48,369 nucleotides of DNA, from positions 1-48,369 of the forward strand of contig JAUWHR010000029.1 of NCBI GenBank assembly GCA_030605795.1. Reading direction: 5' to 3'. The position numbers were made by a program, and so were the translations under genes. Source of the stretch: Anaerolineae bacterium. Lineage in GTDB: Bacteria > Chloroflexota > Anaerolineae > Anaerolineales > E44-bin32. The notes below the pieces were generated by a model. That model made no database searches, was not told the origin of the DNA, and worked only from the letters and a program-made list of their open reading frames with translations. Positions 33,254 to 41,482 of the stretch are shown here, in pieces (within the stretch, counting starts at the first letter, position 1; each line of letters starts with the position of its first letter).

Positions 33254-34684
33254 TTAGTTAATAGTATGCAGAAGAGTGAAGTTCGGCGGTCCCATAGCGC
33301 CAATGGGCAGGCTGGCAACCATCACAACCTGTTCGCCCGGGCGTACAATCTCCGAAGCCAAGCAGGCCTCTCGTACGCGCTCGATCATTTCCTCCACCGA
33401 GTGGGCCATCGGTATGAGGTTGGGTATCACACCCCATAGAAGCGCCATCAAGTGATAGGTGGTTTGCTCTGGGGTGAAAGCCAGGATTGGCACCTGTGGT
33501 CTTACCTTTGACATCAGATGTGCGGTGCGTCCAGAGCGGGTGAATACAGCAATCGCCGCTACGTTCCGGTCGTGGGCCAGCGAGCGAGCAGCGCGAGTGG
33601 TGGCTACGGCGTCATCCGCAGTGGTGATGGTCTCATCAACTAAATGTTGACCCCACTCAGGCGCGTGCTTTTCTGCATCGAGGATGATGCGGGTCATGGT
33701 CTGAACGGTTTTGGTCGGGTATTTTCCGATCGCCGTCTCCCCGGAGAGCATCAAAGCATCGCTGCCGTCAAACACGGCGTTGGCCACATCCGATGCCTCC
33801 GCCCGGGTCGGGTGTGGGTAGTTGATCATCGTCTCCAGCATCTGGGTGGCGGTGATTACGGTCTTCATTTCCATATTTGCCCGTTGGATGATATGTTTTT
33901 GAAGTGAGGGGACGCGTTCAGGGGAAACCTCCACCCCCAGATCGCCCCTGGCGACCATCACACCATCGCAGACGTCAAGAATTGCATCCAATTGCTCTAC
34001 AGCTTCAGGGCGTTCTAGTTTGGCGATAATAGGTAGACTTTGACAATCGGAGTTGAAAGCGACAATGGCATTGCGCAAGTCGACCAGGTCGTCAGCTTGA
34101 CGCACATAGGACATCGCTACGGCATCGATACCTTGTTCCAAGCCGAATGCCAGATCGATACGGTCTTTCGGGGTTAAGGCGGGTGAGGAGAGATTTACCC
34201 CTGGTAAATTAATTCCCTTATTACTTCCCAATGGCCCTCCGATAATTATCTCCGTCTCCACGTTAGTCTCGGTAACTCCAGTGACCTTGAGTTCTATTGT
34301 GCCGTCGTCAATGAGGATCCTATCGCCGGTTTTGATGTCGTCCAGCAGAGCAGGATAATTCACGGAAATCCGCTCCGTGGTACCAGGTGTAGATTCGGTG
34401 GTGAGCATGAGGCGCTCTCCAGCCTGAAGTAGGATTGGTTCGGTATGGGATAGAGGGCCTGTGCGGAGTTTAGTCCCCTGCAGGTCTTGTAGGATAGCAA
34501 TCGCCCGACCTGATTCCTCAGCCACTTGTCGAACACGTTGGATTATTATGGCGTGTTGTTTATGGTCTCCGTGGGAGAAATTGAGCCGGGCAACATCCAT
34601 CCCTCCCGCCACTAGTTCCCGTAAACGTTGGATAGAACTACTGGCAGGACCAATCGTGGCGATGATCTTCGCTCGTCGTGTCAT
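33254..34684 (-). CDS. pyk: Pyruvate kinase
   Basis: 476 residues from the ATG at 34684 (GGAG five bases before it). Motifs: AKIIATIGPASSS, VARLNFSHGDHK, GDRILIDDGTIEL, MVARGDLGVEVSPERVP, the signature KTVITATQMLETM, TRAEASDVANAVFDGSDALMLSGETAIGKYP. It converts phosphoenolpyruvate and ADP to pyruvate and ATP. It has no extra C-terminal PEP-utiliser domain. It faces the kor genes convergently. Upstream lies a promoter and an attenuator-like pair of hairpins (34819-34926). Confidence 0.96.
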   Translation of the reverse strand: MTRRAKIIATIGPASSSIQRLRELVAGGMDVARLNFSHGDHKQHAIIIQRVRQVAEESGRAIAILQDLQGTKLRTGPLSHTEPILLQAGERLMLTTESTPGTTERISVNYPALLDDIKTGDRILIDDGTIELKVTGVTETNVETEIIIGGPLGSNKGINLPGVNLSSPALTPKDRIDLAFGLEQGIDAVAMSYVRQADDLVDLRNAIVAFNSDCQSLPIIAKLERPEAVEQLDAILDVCDGVMVARGDLGVEVSPERVPSLQKHIIQRANMEMKTVITATQMLETMINYPHPTRAEASDVANAVFDGSDALMLSGETAIGKYPTKTVQTMTRIILDAEKHAPEWGQHLVDETITTADDAVATTRAARSLAHDRNVAAIAVFTRSGRTAHLMSKVRPQVPILAFTPEQTTYHLMALLWGVIPNLIPMAHSVEEMIERVREACLASEIVRPGEQVVMVASLPIGAMGPPNFTLLHTIN

Positions 34685-34818
34685 GTTGCTCCATCTTTCG
34701 TTCGATACACCAATATCGGTTAACGCCCACTCCGTTTGAAAACCGGCGAGATAGTCCAAATAATCTCTCCAGCTAAACGCAGCCAAAGATTAAATTCCAT
34801 TATAACTGCTTAGATTCT

Positions 34819-34926
34819 AAAAACCAGCAGAGCCCTCGGTTTGGTAGAGGGCTCTGGGGAGGAGGAGAGCAAATAGCCAGATGGCAATTTGCACTTCCAT
34901 CCTAGCACAGTAGGAATCGAAGTCAG
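34819..34926 (-). promoter_or_regulatory. Promoter and attenuator-like leader of pyruvate kinase
   Basis: On the minus strand a -35-like CTGACT (34921-34926) and extended -10 TGC-TAGGAT (34899-34904) lie 16 bases apart. Just after the expected start is an imperfect 10-bp inverted repeat (34869-34892). Then come a perfect 9-bp stem (34829-34837 with 34847-34855) and a run of five T (34819-34823), resembling an intrinsic terminator 135 bases before the pyk ATG. The surrounding gap 34685-35223 otherwise holds no gene I can support. Confidence 0.5.
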
Positions 34927-35223
34927 CTTGCAGTTGGCTTACAGTAGTCGTGGAATCTTTGAAGTGGTGGGAATGGAAAGAATAGGTTTTTTTTTATGCA
35001 AAATGATCGGTCAAAGCAGGGTCATTGCGCATAGCCATTATTGTTATCCAATATTTGTATCACCTAAGCTTTTGGAGGAGAACCAGAAAATCAATTCCCT
35101 TGGAAAATGGATATAGCTTCTGGTGTTAAGGGGTGGCGGAGCATGATTTCAGATGTTACTATTGGAGCAGTCATCGGTTTTCATGGAAGTAACGTGTGAA
35201 TCTCAATTGATAGGAGGCGCATA

Positions 35224-35499
35224 ATGAGTGAGGATGATCTGCTGCGATTGCGCCGTGAAATACGTGAAAAGTTTTCGGATGACAAGATAGAGTTGCTTAA
35301 AGGGTTGAGGGACGAGCTGGCGAGCAGGCGATGGGAACTTATTCTTGATATAGATCAGATACAAGAATTGCTTACACTCGCTATCTCGAAGACCGAGGAC
35401 AAGTATGTAAAAGATGTCATTTCGCAAGCGAGGGACAAGCTCGATCAAGTCGAACAGTTGATAGCCCGTATCCCCGACGACTTCATTCCGGCTTTTTAA
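35224..35499 (+). CDS. Small helical protein of unknown function
   Basis: 91 residues, strongly charged (SEDDLLRLRREIREKFSDDK...), probably all alpha-helix with coiled-coil character, one predicted continuous helix in the middle. There is no cysteine, signal or membrane segment. AGGAGG at 35213-35218 lies at a good distance from the ATG, which is the best evidence that it is real. The following 35500-35778 has nothing I recognise. Confidence 0.65.
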   Translation: MSEDDLLRLRREIREKFSDDKIELLKGLRDELASRRWELILDIDQIQELLTLAISKTEDKYVKDVISQARDKLDQVEQLIARIPDDFIPAF

Positions 35500-35778
35500 T
35501 CTATAGAATGTTCTTATTATGGTGTCTAAAATACGCGAGATGCGAATTCCCGCGTTTTTGTTAGGGAGCGGCTCATCTTCAACCTCGGTATGGAATTCAA
35601 GTCTTGGACAAACTTGCTGGAATCTGGTGTCTGTCGAAGACCGTTCGTCCCGCGAGCGTAACGGGAGCAGTGAACTGCAAAACCCGTGTTAGTCGACCCG
35701 AAGAGAAAGGGAGCGAAGCAACCTCAGAGTCGCACCCACCCCCTCGCCCTATCAGGTCTATGAGGCTTCATCTGTAAA

Positions 35779-36048
35779 CTATCTGAAGTCTTCTGAGTGG
35801 ACAATTAAGTCAAGCTGGTAAACATCATCTGAGGGAAGATCTGGCGTTGCTTTAGCGATGACTTGACGTATCGACTCAGCATCTTTTGCATCCCATTCAC
35901 AGTACAATTTACCTTCTTCGCGTGCATACACACTCCTAATCCAATAAGCATCAGCTGTGAGATTCGCCTTTATGGCCTGAGCGATAGGTGTTGCGGACTC
36001 CAAGGTCATCTCCGTACCTACTGGATGAATAACTAGAAACTTAGCCAT
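35779..36048 (-). CDS. DUF4242-like small protein
   Basis: 89 residues. The middle (WIRSVYAREEGKLYCEWDAKDAESIRQVI) matches the pattern of DUF4242 proteins, some of which bind nickel (SCO4226 type): a ferredoxin-like alpha/beta fold with the Y-C-E-W/Y-D-A core. AGGAGG about 10 bases before the ATG supports the start. The neighbours give no hint of function. A metal role is only inferred from the family. Confidence 0.7.
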   Translation of the reverse strand: MAKFLVIHPVGTEMTLESATPIAQAIKANLTADAYWIRSVYAREEGKLYCEWDAKDAESIRQVIAKATPDLPSDDVYQLDLIVHSEDFR

Positions 36049-36804
36049 TATTTAATGCCTCCTTTTTCTAAAGTCTGTAACGATGCTTGAATGGTATCAG
36101 CCAACTCCTACGCTACCGGAAAGCGAAGAAGCTCGCTTCTGTTTAGCATAGGCATCACCTCCTTGACATTGAGCCAGTCAAGAGCCTCTCTGATCATTTT
36201 CACTACAAAGAGAATAAGCGGCGGGCGAAATTGTTTAACTACTTATTTGAAGCAATAGAGTTACTCACTGACAGAACTCCCCTTCAGCGATGCAGCGTTG
36301 CGCCACCTAACTAGTGATTCTCAGGAAATAATGCTGCAATGTGTCCCCAAACGATTTGCATTGCGGAATTTACCCAACCACCACACCATCTGGGCAAACT
36401 AATAAATGTATGTCCCTATTACAATAAAAACCCGACCTCTTGCGAAGTCGGGTTCTTTCTTCGATGAGGGTGCCTGGCTCCCGCCGCGCCGAGGCTAAAC
36501 TAAGTAATAAGAGATTACAACAAATGATGTCAAATTTCAAGTTAAACCATGAAATCACCCACCGCCGGGCAAATGGGGTGGGGGTATACATGGTGGTATC
36601 AACAGCTATACAAAATCGACAGGAGGAAAATCCATGGGGAGGAATTATCCATATGTGAGTTTTATACCCCACATATTCATAGTTGTCCTCCTAGCAGGTG
36701 ACTCTTCATTGTCATGATTGCTGTAGCTAGTAAAATAGCATTCTGGATCTGCTTTACAGGGTACCTGTCTCGACCCACTCCGCGTTTAGGGCTCCATCGA
36801 GTTG
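36049..36804. other. Non-coding stretch with no gene seen
   Basis: 756 bases between the DUF4242-like gene and the methyltransferase. Apart from the terminator-like hairpin at 36424-36454, I see no supported frame, promoter or repeat. Short open frames here lack ribosome sites and have unnatural composition. Confidence 0.6.
36424..36454 (-). terminator. Intrinsic terminator
   Basis: Arms AACCCGAC (36429-36436) and GTCGGGTT (36447-36454) pair perfectly around a 10-base loop. On the minus strand the stem is followed by a T-rich run (TTTTATT), so it probably ends transcripts from the methyltransferase unit, about 350 bases upstream. The plus strand also has a T-rich flank (CTTTCTT), so it could act in both directions. 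Confidence 0.65.
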
Positions 36805-37365
36805 CTAAACGCCTCTGTAAAAGAAATCCTCTGTTGCCGCGAGCCCAGTGTCGTCGAAATCAATACCCTCCATTTCTAGTAATATCCGTTTCATTTCTAG
36901 TCCGCCTTGATAACCACCAAGTGATCTATCTGAGCGAATGGCTCGGTGACATGGAATTAAGATGGGGAACGGATTGGTTGCTAAAGCATTGCCAACTGCG
37001 CGAGCCCCATTCGGGCTACCTAAGTGCTTAGCAATGCGCTGATAGGAACTAACAGCACCACGAGGGATCCCATATTCAGCGAGTAAAACCTTCCGCTGAA
37101 ATGCAGAACAAAGGTCTATACGAATCATTTCAAGAGCAAACTTAGTGTCTTCACCACTAAGAAATGCGTCAATATCATCGACAATGACATTAATCTCAGA
37201 ACACGAAGAGGCAGCAGAATCAGGAAATAACATGGATACCTGGTGTTTGGCCGAGACACCCGGTTTGGAGAGCAAGACGCGGAAGATTTTCGGTTGGTCG
37301 ACAAAAACTGACCAAAGCATAGCCACTGGACCGAAAGGGGTTGAGCGAGTGCAGAAGGATGACAT
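36805..37365 (-). CDS. ogt: Methylated-DNA-[protein]-cysteine S-methyltransferase
   Basis: 186 residues. The DNA-binding and active-site part is at the C-terminus: AFQRKVLLAEYGIPRGAVSSYQRIAKHLGSPNGARAVGNALATNP, then active-site ILIPCHRAIRSD with Cys in PCHR, then GGYQGGLEMKRILLEMEG. It removes alkyl groups from O6-guanine in a suicide reaction. The start, ATG 37365, lies 26 bases after the AbgB-like gene, so the two probably share a transcript. Confidence 0.92.
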   Translation of the reverse strand: MSSFCTRSTPFGPVAMLWSVFVDQPKIFRVLLSKPGVSAKHQVSMLFPDSAASSCSEINVIVDDIDAFLSGEDTKFALEMIRIDLCSAFQRKVLLAEYGIPRGAVSSYQRIAKHLGSPNGARAVGNALATNPFPILIPCHRAIRSDRSLGGYQGGLEMKRILLEMEGIDFDDTGLAATEDFFYRGV

Positions 37366-37391
37366 ATATGTTTTCTATGTTTCGTTTTTGT

Positions 37392-38867
37392 TTACTCCTC
37401 GGGAGTTTGATCGCCGTCTGGTTCGTAGCGCGGTGGCTTTGCATCCTCGGGTATCATGGGAACATATGGCTTGCCCCCGGTTTTTTGCTCGAACTCCTGG
37501 CGGATTTTGACAAGATGGCTTGGGTCCGAGTAAAGCTCAACCGCGGTTACTGCCATAATCTTAGCGGCATGCATCATGCCTCTGTGCCCAATGGACATCC
37601 CACCGGTAGCGACATTCCCCCAACTGTGCCCAGGGCAGCCGGTAGAGAAACAAGTGGTTTCCAGCATACTCACCGGTACGATCTGGCTGAGATCACCAAC
37701 ATCCGTTGAGCCAGTTGCGATGATGCGCTCGTCGAGCGCGATGAAATTTCTCCCCACCAGAGGTTGGTCGCGGTATTCATCAAGTGCAGCAACGATCTCG
37801 GGCGACGGTTTATAGTATTCGATCATGTCATCAATATAGTCAGAGTTCGTGCCCGGGAAAGCATTATTGATCGTCTGGGCAAAGTCAATTTCTTCCTGTG
37901 TGAATTTAATCGGACCGATCAACTGCATGGCTTGATACTGCAGATCGGCCAGGTAATGGTTGCTGAGCAAAGCCGAGCATCCCTCTTCAAAACGTATCTC
38001 AACGGTTGTTTCAGTCATCAGAGCTGCACCTTCAGCCACCTTGTGGACGCGTTCAACCACCTCAGCTAAATAGTCGGGCTTAGCGGCCCGGATGAAATAA
38101 TACACTTCAGCCTGTTCAGGGACGATATTGGGCGCTTTACCTCCCTCGGTGATGATGTAATGCATGCGTACGTCATCTTTGACGTGCTCACGCAGATAAT
38201 TGACCCCGACGTTCATCAGTTCAACCGCATCCAAGGCTGAACGTCCTTTATGTGGGGCACCGCCCGCATGGGCAGACTGGCCAAAAAACCGGAAATATAT
38301 TGCATTCACCCCTACTGCCCCCCCTTTAGCGGGCATGTTGATACTGCTAGGATGGAAGTTCAAGGCCGCGTCCAGATCGTTAAACGCGCCTGCCCGAGCC
38401 ATAAAAACCTTCCCGCTGCCTTTCTCTTCTGCCGGGCAGCCGTAGTAGCGGACGGTTCCTGATTTCCCGTTGGACTTGAGCCATTTTTGGACTGCAACAG
38501 CCGATGCTACGGCACCAGTGCCTAACAAATTATGCCCACATCCATGTCCTGGCCCACCATCATCAATGGCTTCCTTGGTGGGTTGATTCTTTTGGGATAA
38601 CCCCGGCAGAGCATCATACTCACCTATGAAACCGAGGATGGGTTTTCCCTCCCCCCATTCCGCTATAAAAGCAGTATTGAGGTCCCCAACATTCCAGGTG
38701 ACTGAAAAGCCTTCTTTTTGTAGAAAATCAGCCTGTAGGCGAGAAGACTTGAATTCCTTCCACGCCAACTCAGGGGTTCGCCAAATTTGATCGGCCATTT
38801 CGATAAATTGGGATTGGTTTTGATCCAGCCAGTTGATAACTACCTGAGCAAATTCACTTATATCCAT
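37392..38867 (-). CDS. M20-family amidohydrolase (AbgB/aminobenzoyl-glutamate hydrolase-like)
   Basis: 491 residues, longer than typical M20D enzymes and close to AbgB. Metal-site and catalytic pieces: QIWRTPELAWKEFKSS, GFIGEYDALPGLSQ, GGPGHGCGHNLLGTGAV, YGCPAEEKGSGKVFM, GQSAHAGGAPHKGRSALDAVEL. A C-terminal extension rich in Pro and charged residues (PRYEPDGDQTPEE) follows. The likely role is hydrolysis of an amide such as p-aminobenzoyl-glutamate or another N-acyl compound, but AbgA and the AbgT transporter are absent. AGGAGAGG precedes the ATG. Confidence 0.9.
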   Translation of the reverse strand: MDISEFAQVVINWLDQNQSQFIEMADQIWRTPELAWKEFKSSRLQADFLQKEGFSVTWNVGDLNTAFIAEWGEGKPILGFIGEYDALPGLSQKNQPTKEAIDDGGPGHGCGHNLLGTGAVASAVAVQKWLKSNGKSGTVRYYGCPAEEKGSGKVFMARAGAFNDLDAALNFHPSSINMPAKGGAVGVNAIYFRFFGQSAHAGGAPHKGRSALDAVELMNVGVNYLREHVKDDVRMHYIITEGGKAPNIVPEQAEVYYFIRAAKPDYLAEVVERVHKVAEGAALMTETTVEIRFEEGCSALLSNHYLADLQYQAMQLIGPIKFTQEEIDFAQTINNAFPGTNSDYIDDMIEYYKPSPEIVAALDEYRDQPLVGRNFIALDERIIATGSTDVGDLSQIVPVSMLETTCFSTGCPGHSWGNVATGGMSIGHRGMMHAAKIMAVTAVELYSDPSHLVKIRQEFEQKTGGKPYVPMIPEDAKPPRYEPDGDQTPEE

Positions 38868-38965
38868 TACTATGCCTCTCCTAGTCTTTTCTTAATTATG
38901 GCGATTATTTTACAAGACTTCAGCAACTGTTTGTACAAAGCCGGCCAAATGCATTCCTTGCGTAC

Positions 38966-39268
38966 CTATGCATGAACAGGGTGAATTTTTTTCAACTCAC
39001 TCGCCTCGGATACTCTTGCTTGGTACAAATCCCAACGGAGCTGGAGATTCATCCAAAACCCTTCTGAATTACCAAAGTACTTCGCCAGGCGTAGTGCAGT
39101 ACTAGGGGTTATCCCCCTTTTCCCATTCACAATCTCATTCACCCGTTGATAGGGAACATGGATGCCTTCAGCAAGATCCCTCTGGGTCAACTTCATGGGC
39201 CTGAGGAATTCCTCCAAAAGCATCTCTCCAGGGTGAGTCGGCGGACGATGACTTGGAACTCGAACCAT
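38966..39268 (-). CDS. higA: HigA-type antitoxin (XRE family)
   Basis: 100 residues. Typical HigA opening THPGEMLLEEFLRPMKLTQRDLAEGIHVPYQRVNEIVNGKRGITPSTALRLAKYFGNSEGFWMNLQ contains the helix-turn-helix and the family-specific tail. It should neutralise HigB and repress the shared promoter. GGAGAG precedes the ATG, 19 bases after the higB stop. Confidence 0.93.
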   Translation of the reverse strand: MVRVPSHRPPTHPGEMLLEEFLRPMKLTQRDLAEGIHVPYQRVNEIVNGKRGITPSTALRLAKYFGNSEGFWMNLQLRWDLYQARVSEASELKKIHPVHA

Positions 39269-39287
39269 TTATCTCTCCATCAATTCA

Positions 39288-39584
39288 TTATTTGTGATAG
39301 TCGACGATTTCAACTTTTTCTGGACCCGCATCGGTCCACTTGAAACAGATCCGATACCGCTCGTTGATCCGAATACTATGCTGACCCTTTCGATCACCTC
39401 TTAATGCTTCAAGTCGGTTTCCCGGTGGAATTCGAAGATCTTCCAAGTTAGTTGCTGCGTCCAGTTGATCCAGTTTTCTATAAGCCACAATCCAAATGGA
39501 TTTGGGACAACATCGCCTTGCTGCGGCAGTGTTCTTGCCATCAAAGACATCTTCTGTTCCTTGATCAGCAAACGTTCTTACCAC
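39288..39584 (-). CDS. higB: HigB-type toxin (RelE superfamily)
   Basis: 98 residues. Motifs: TFADQGTEDVFDG, LRIPPGNRLEALRGDRKGQHSIRINERYRICFKWTD, ending VEIVDYHK, as in RelE/HigB ribosome-dependent mRNA interferases. The toxin gene comes first, as is usual for HigBA. The start is a GTG, which coincides with the expected transcription start, so the mRNA may be leaderless. Confidence 0.92.
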   Translation of the reverse strand: MVRTFADQGTEDVFDGKNTAAARRCCPKSIWIVAYRKLDQLDAATNLEDLRIPPGNRLEALRGDRKGQHSIRINERYRICFKWTDAGPEKVEIVDYHK

Positions 39585-39590
39585 TATAAC

Positions 39591-39619
39591 ATAATAACAC
39601 GGATATCGTGCTATTTCAA
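39591..39619 (-). promoter_or_regulatory. higBA promoter with operator-like palindrome in the spacer
   Basis: On the minus strand TTGAAA (39614-39619) and TATTAT (39591-39596) are 17 bases apart. The spacer contains CACGATATCCGTG (39598-39610), whose CACG/CGTG arms form an interrupted palindrome well placed for HigA binding and autorepression. The expected transcription start falls at the GTG of higB. Confidence 0.6.
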
Positions 39620-39736
39620 GTCATATAAAAATAATCTATAAATGCCGCGAACCCTGTACAGTTTTTAAGATAAGCTACAAAGCCTAAGGTGATGTGTGCC
39701 TTTGGTGGCGCTCACGTTTTCCGCAGCACCCCGTAG

Positions 39737-39755
39737 CCCTTCGGCCTTGCTCAGG
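39737..39755. repeat. Partial copy of the hairpin repeat at 454-497
   Basis: CCCTTCGGCCTTGCTCAGG closely matches the left arm of the repeat at 454-472, followed by ACCTTCGGCGAAGCGGAG. It lies in the gap between higB and the gene at 39806. Confidence 0.55.
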
Positions 39756-39805
39756 ACCTTCGGCGAAGCGGAGAGGGTTATAGTAGATGTTTGGGTCGGT
39801 TATGC

Positions 39806-40339
39806 TCACATTCTTTTCTCAAGCAACCTCCCAAGCTCACCGAAGAACTCATTCCGAATCCCCTCTATATGTAATGCTTCCTGGTAATCAATGATGATCC
39901 GATCTTTTGTCTTGTGTCTATCGGGTTCGACCTGTACTACAAATGAGTTTGCCTGCCTCTGCCAAAACCACTCCGCACATCCGAATTGGATGTATTCAGG
40001 GGTGATTGATGAAAGTGTGCTCATACCCTTGAACAGTTCTCTCCCAAGAACATTGTTTTGTATGCACAGAGCCATATAGGCTATTCTGTATTCAACACAT
40101 GCAACGGCGCCCGGAATCGGTAATGGTTCGGTATTCTTGGAGTCCGTTTGGATATCATGCACGAAGTGCCCGTAACAGCTTTGCAGCGTGAAGCAGTAGG
40201 TGAGCTTTGCAAAACTGCTAATCAACTCAACTATCGGTTCATCGATAGTGTCGGTATTCAGACTGCTTAAAGCCTTTTGCCTTTGTTGATAGTAATTTGG
40301 ATTATGAACAAAGGCCTTTACCGCGGTGAAAGTTTCCAA
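39806..40339 (-). CDS. Protein of unknown function
   Basis: 177 residues, no signal peptide or membrane segment. It reads METFTAVKAFVHNPN... with a hydrophobic, tyrosine- and cysteine-containing middle (FAKLTYCFTLQSCYGHFVHDI, VACVEYRIAYMALCIQN) and a polar C-terminal part (PDRHKTKDRIIIDYQEALHIEGIRNEFFGELG). I know no family for it. The 22-base tandem repeat begins 31 bases before its start. Its AT-richer sequence and the position beside a toxin-antitoxin pair suggest an accessory gene. Confidence 0.6.
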   Translation of the reverse strand: METFTAVKAFVHNPNYYQQRQKALSSLNTDTIDEPIVELISSFAKLTYCFTLQSCYGHFVHDIQTDSKNTEPLPIPGAVACVEYRIAYMALCIQNNVLGRELFKGMSTLSSITPEYIQFGCAEWFWQRQANSFVVQVEPDRHKTKDRIIIDYQEALHIEGIRNEFFGELGRLLEKRM

Positions 40340-40370
40340 GATGCCATTGCCTGTTCAGATTGTTTTATCT

Positions 40371-40436
40371 GACCGTTCGTCCAGCTTGACTGGACCGTTC
40401 GTCCAGCTTGACTGGACCGTTCGTCAAGCTTGACTT
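40371..40436. repeat. Three tandem copies of a 22-base unit
   Basis: Units at 40371-40392 and 40393-40414 are identical; 40415-40436 has two changes. Each junction contains GTCCAG-CTTGA-CTGGAC, a short hairpin. There are no spacers, so it is not a CRISPR array. The 389-base gap 40340-40728 otherwise holds overlapping frames without ribosome sites that I do not support. Confidence 0.85.
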
Positions 40437-40728
40437 GATCCTGGTGCCGAAGGTTCCAGGGCTCCATCGATCAGGTGTGTGGTTGAGCCCTGCGTGGGGC
40501 ACAACCATGCATCTGTGGGGTCTACAACGATCTGACCTAATCTTCTGAATTCGCTCTTCGATCTCACGAATGAACGGGCGTGGCATTGGGGCCGCAGCAT
40601 CCTGCAAATCTGGATATGTTCTGCGATCGTGTTGCTTAAGTATCTTCCGGAATTAAGTCGATTCTTCAGATTTCGATTGGTCTTGGGCGATCGTTGTTTT
40701 TCAAGGCAGGATATCGATTTTGTGAGAA

Positions 40729-41211
40729 CTAGACTATTGTCATGATCTCTTTCGCCCAAGCCTGCGCTCGCTCGAGTTCACCTTCAACCAGAGGACCTTT
40801 TATGCCTTGGACGAGGAAGCCCTCAGGCGGTAGGACCTGATCTCCTCCTTTCTTCTTGAGCGCATCCCCGATGGGCTTGGCTGCGTAGCCAAAAATTCGC
40901 ACGGAGAACGCCAGGATGGCAGTTTCTTCAATCTCCTCGATGGTCAGACGGGTATCGAAGGCGGCTACCTTGATGCCTTGTAAGCCATTTTTGGGGATGC
41001 TCTTCAGAAAGCTGCTCGTGGCCCGCGTCGGTCGAAACTGCTGGGTGGGAGAGCCGACGACGAGCATCTCCAATCCCTTGACTGCTACCGGCTGAACATC
41101 ACTAACCCGACGTACCACAACTTTCTCCTCCGGTCCGAGCACCTCCCCAATCGCCCTTGCGATGATCTCTGTATTCCCAAACTCCGAGTCGTACACGATA
41201 AGTGCTTTCAT
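40729..41211 (-). CDS. Flavodoxin-domain protein
   Basis: 160 residues from ATG 41211 (TTG 41214 also possible; GGAGG lies upstream). FMN-binding loops are visible: LIVYDSEFGNTEIIARAIG at the N-terminus and MLVVGSPTQQFRPTRAT. It probably carries electrons, or binds FMN as a standalone flavodoxin-like domain. Its neighbours give no clear partner. Confidence 0.87.
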   Translation of the reverse strand: MKALIVYDSEFGNTEIIARAIGEVLGPEEKVVVRRVSDVQPVAVKGLEMLVVGSPTQQFRPTRATSSFLKSIPKNGLQGIKVAAFDTRLTIEEIEETAILAFSVRIFGYAAKPIGDALKKKGGDQVLPPEGFLVQGIKGPLVEGELERAQAWAKEIMTIV

Positions 41212-41482
41212 CAACGAATGCCTCCAGTGCTCATGTCATATCCATTGACTATTACATCATCGGTCTATAAACAAATCAATATGGAATGTCCACAGTGCCA
41301 GGTCTAAAAAATTCCAAGTTGCACCTTGGAATCATCTGTCACCACAGGGTTAGTTGTGATTTCCTATTTTTTAAGAGAAAATCCTCCCCACATCTTGACA
41401 TATCATTGCCCAACGTAGGTTGATAGGAGTTTTCCTTTACACAAGATTGATGGGAACGGAGTGTTGACGTATATTCCTAGTT

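Noticed and set aside
34829-34855. tRNA fragment suggested by GGTTTGGTAGAG
   Set aside because: The bases are the loop and arm of a simple hairpin with a T run, better explained as an attenuator or terminator.
35203-35448. Minus-strand frame opposite the small helical protein
   Set aside because: The plus-strand gene has AGGAGG and sensible composition; the opposite frame has neither.
40371-40436. Possible CRISPR array
   Set aside because: The copies are directly adjacent with no spacers, and no cas genes are present.
40365-40759. Two overlapping minus-strand frames near the tandem repeat
   Set aside because: They read through the 22-base repeat, overlap each other and flavodoxin, and lack ribosome sites and protein-like composition.
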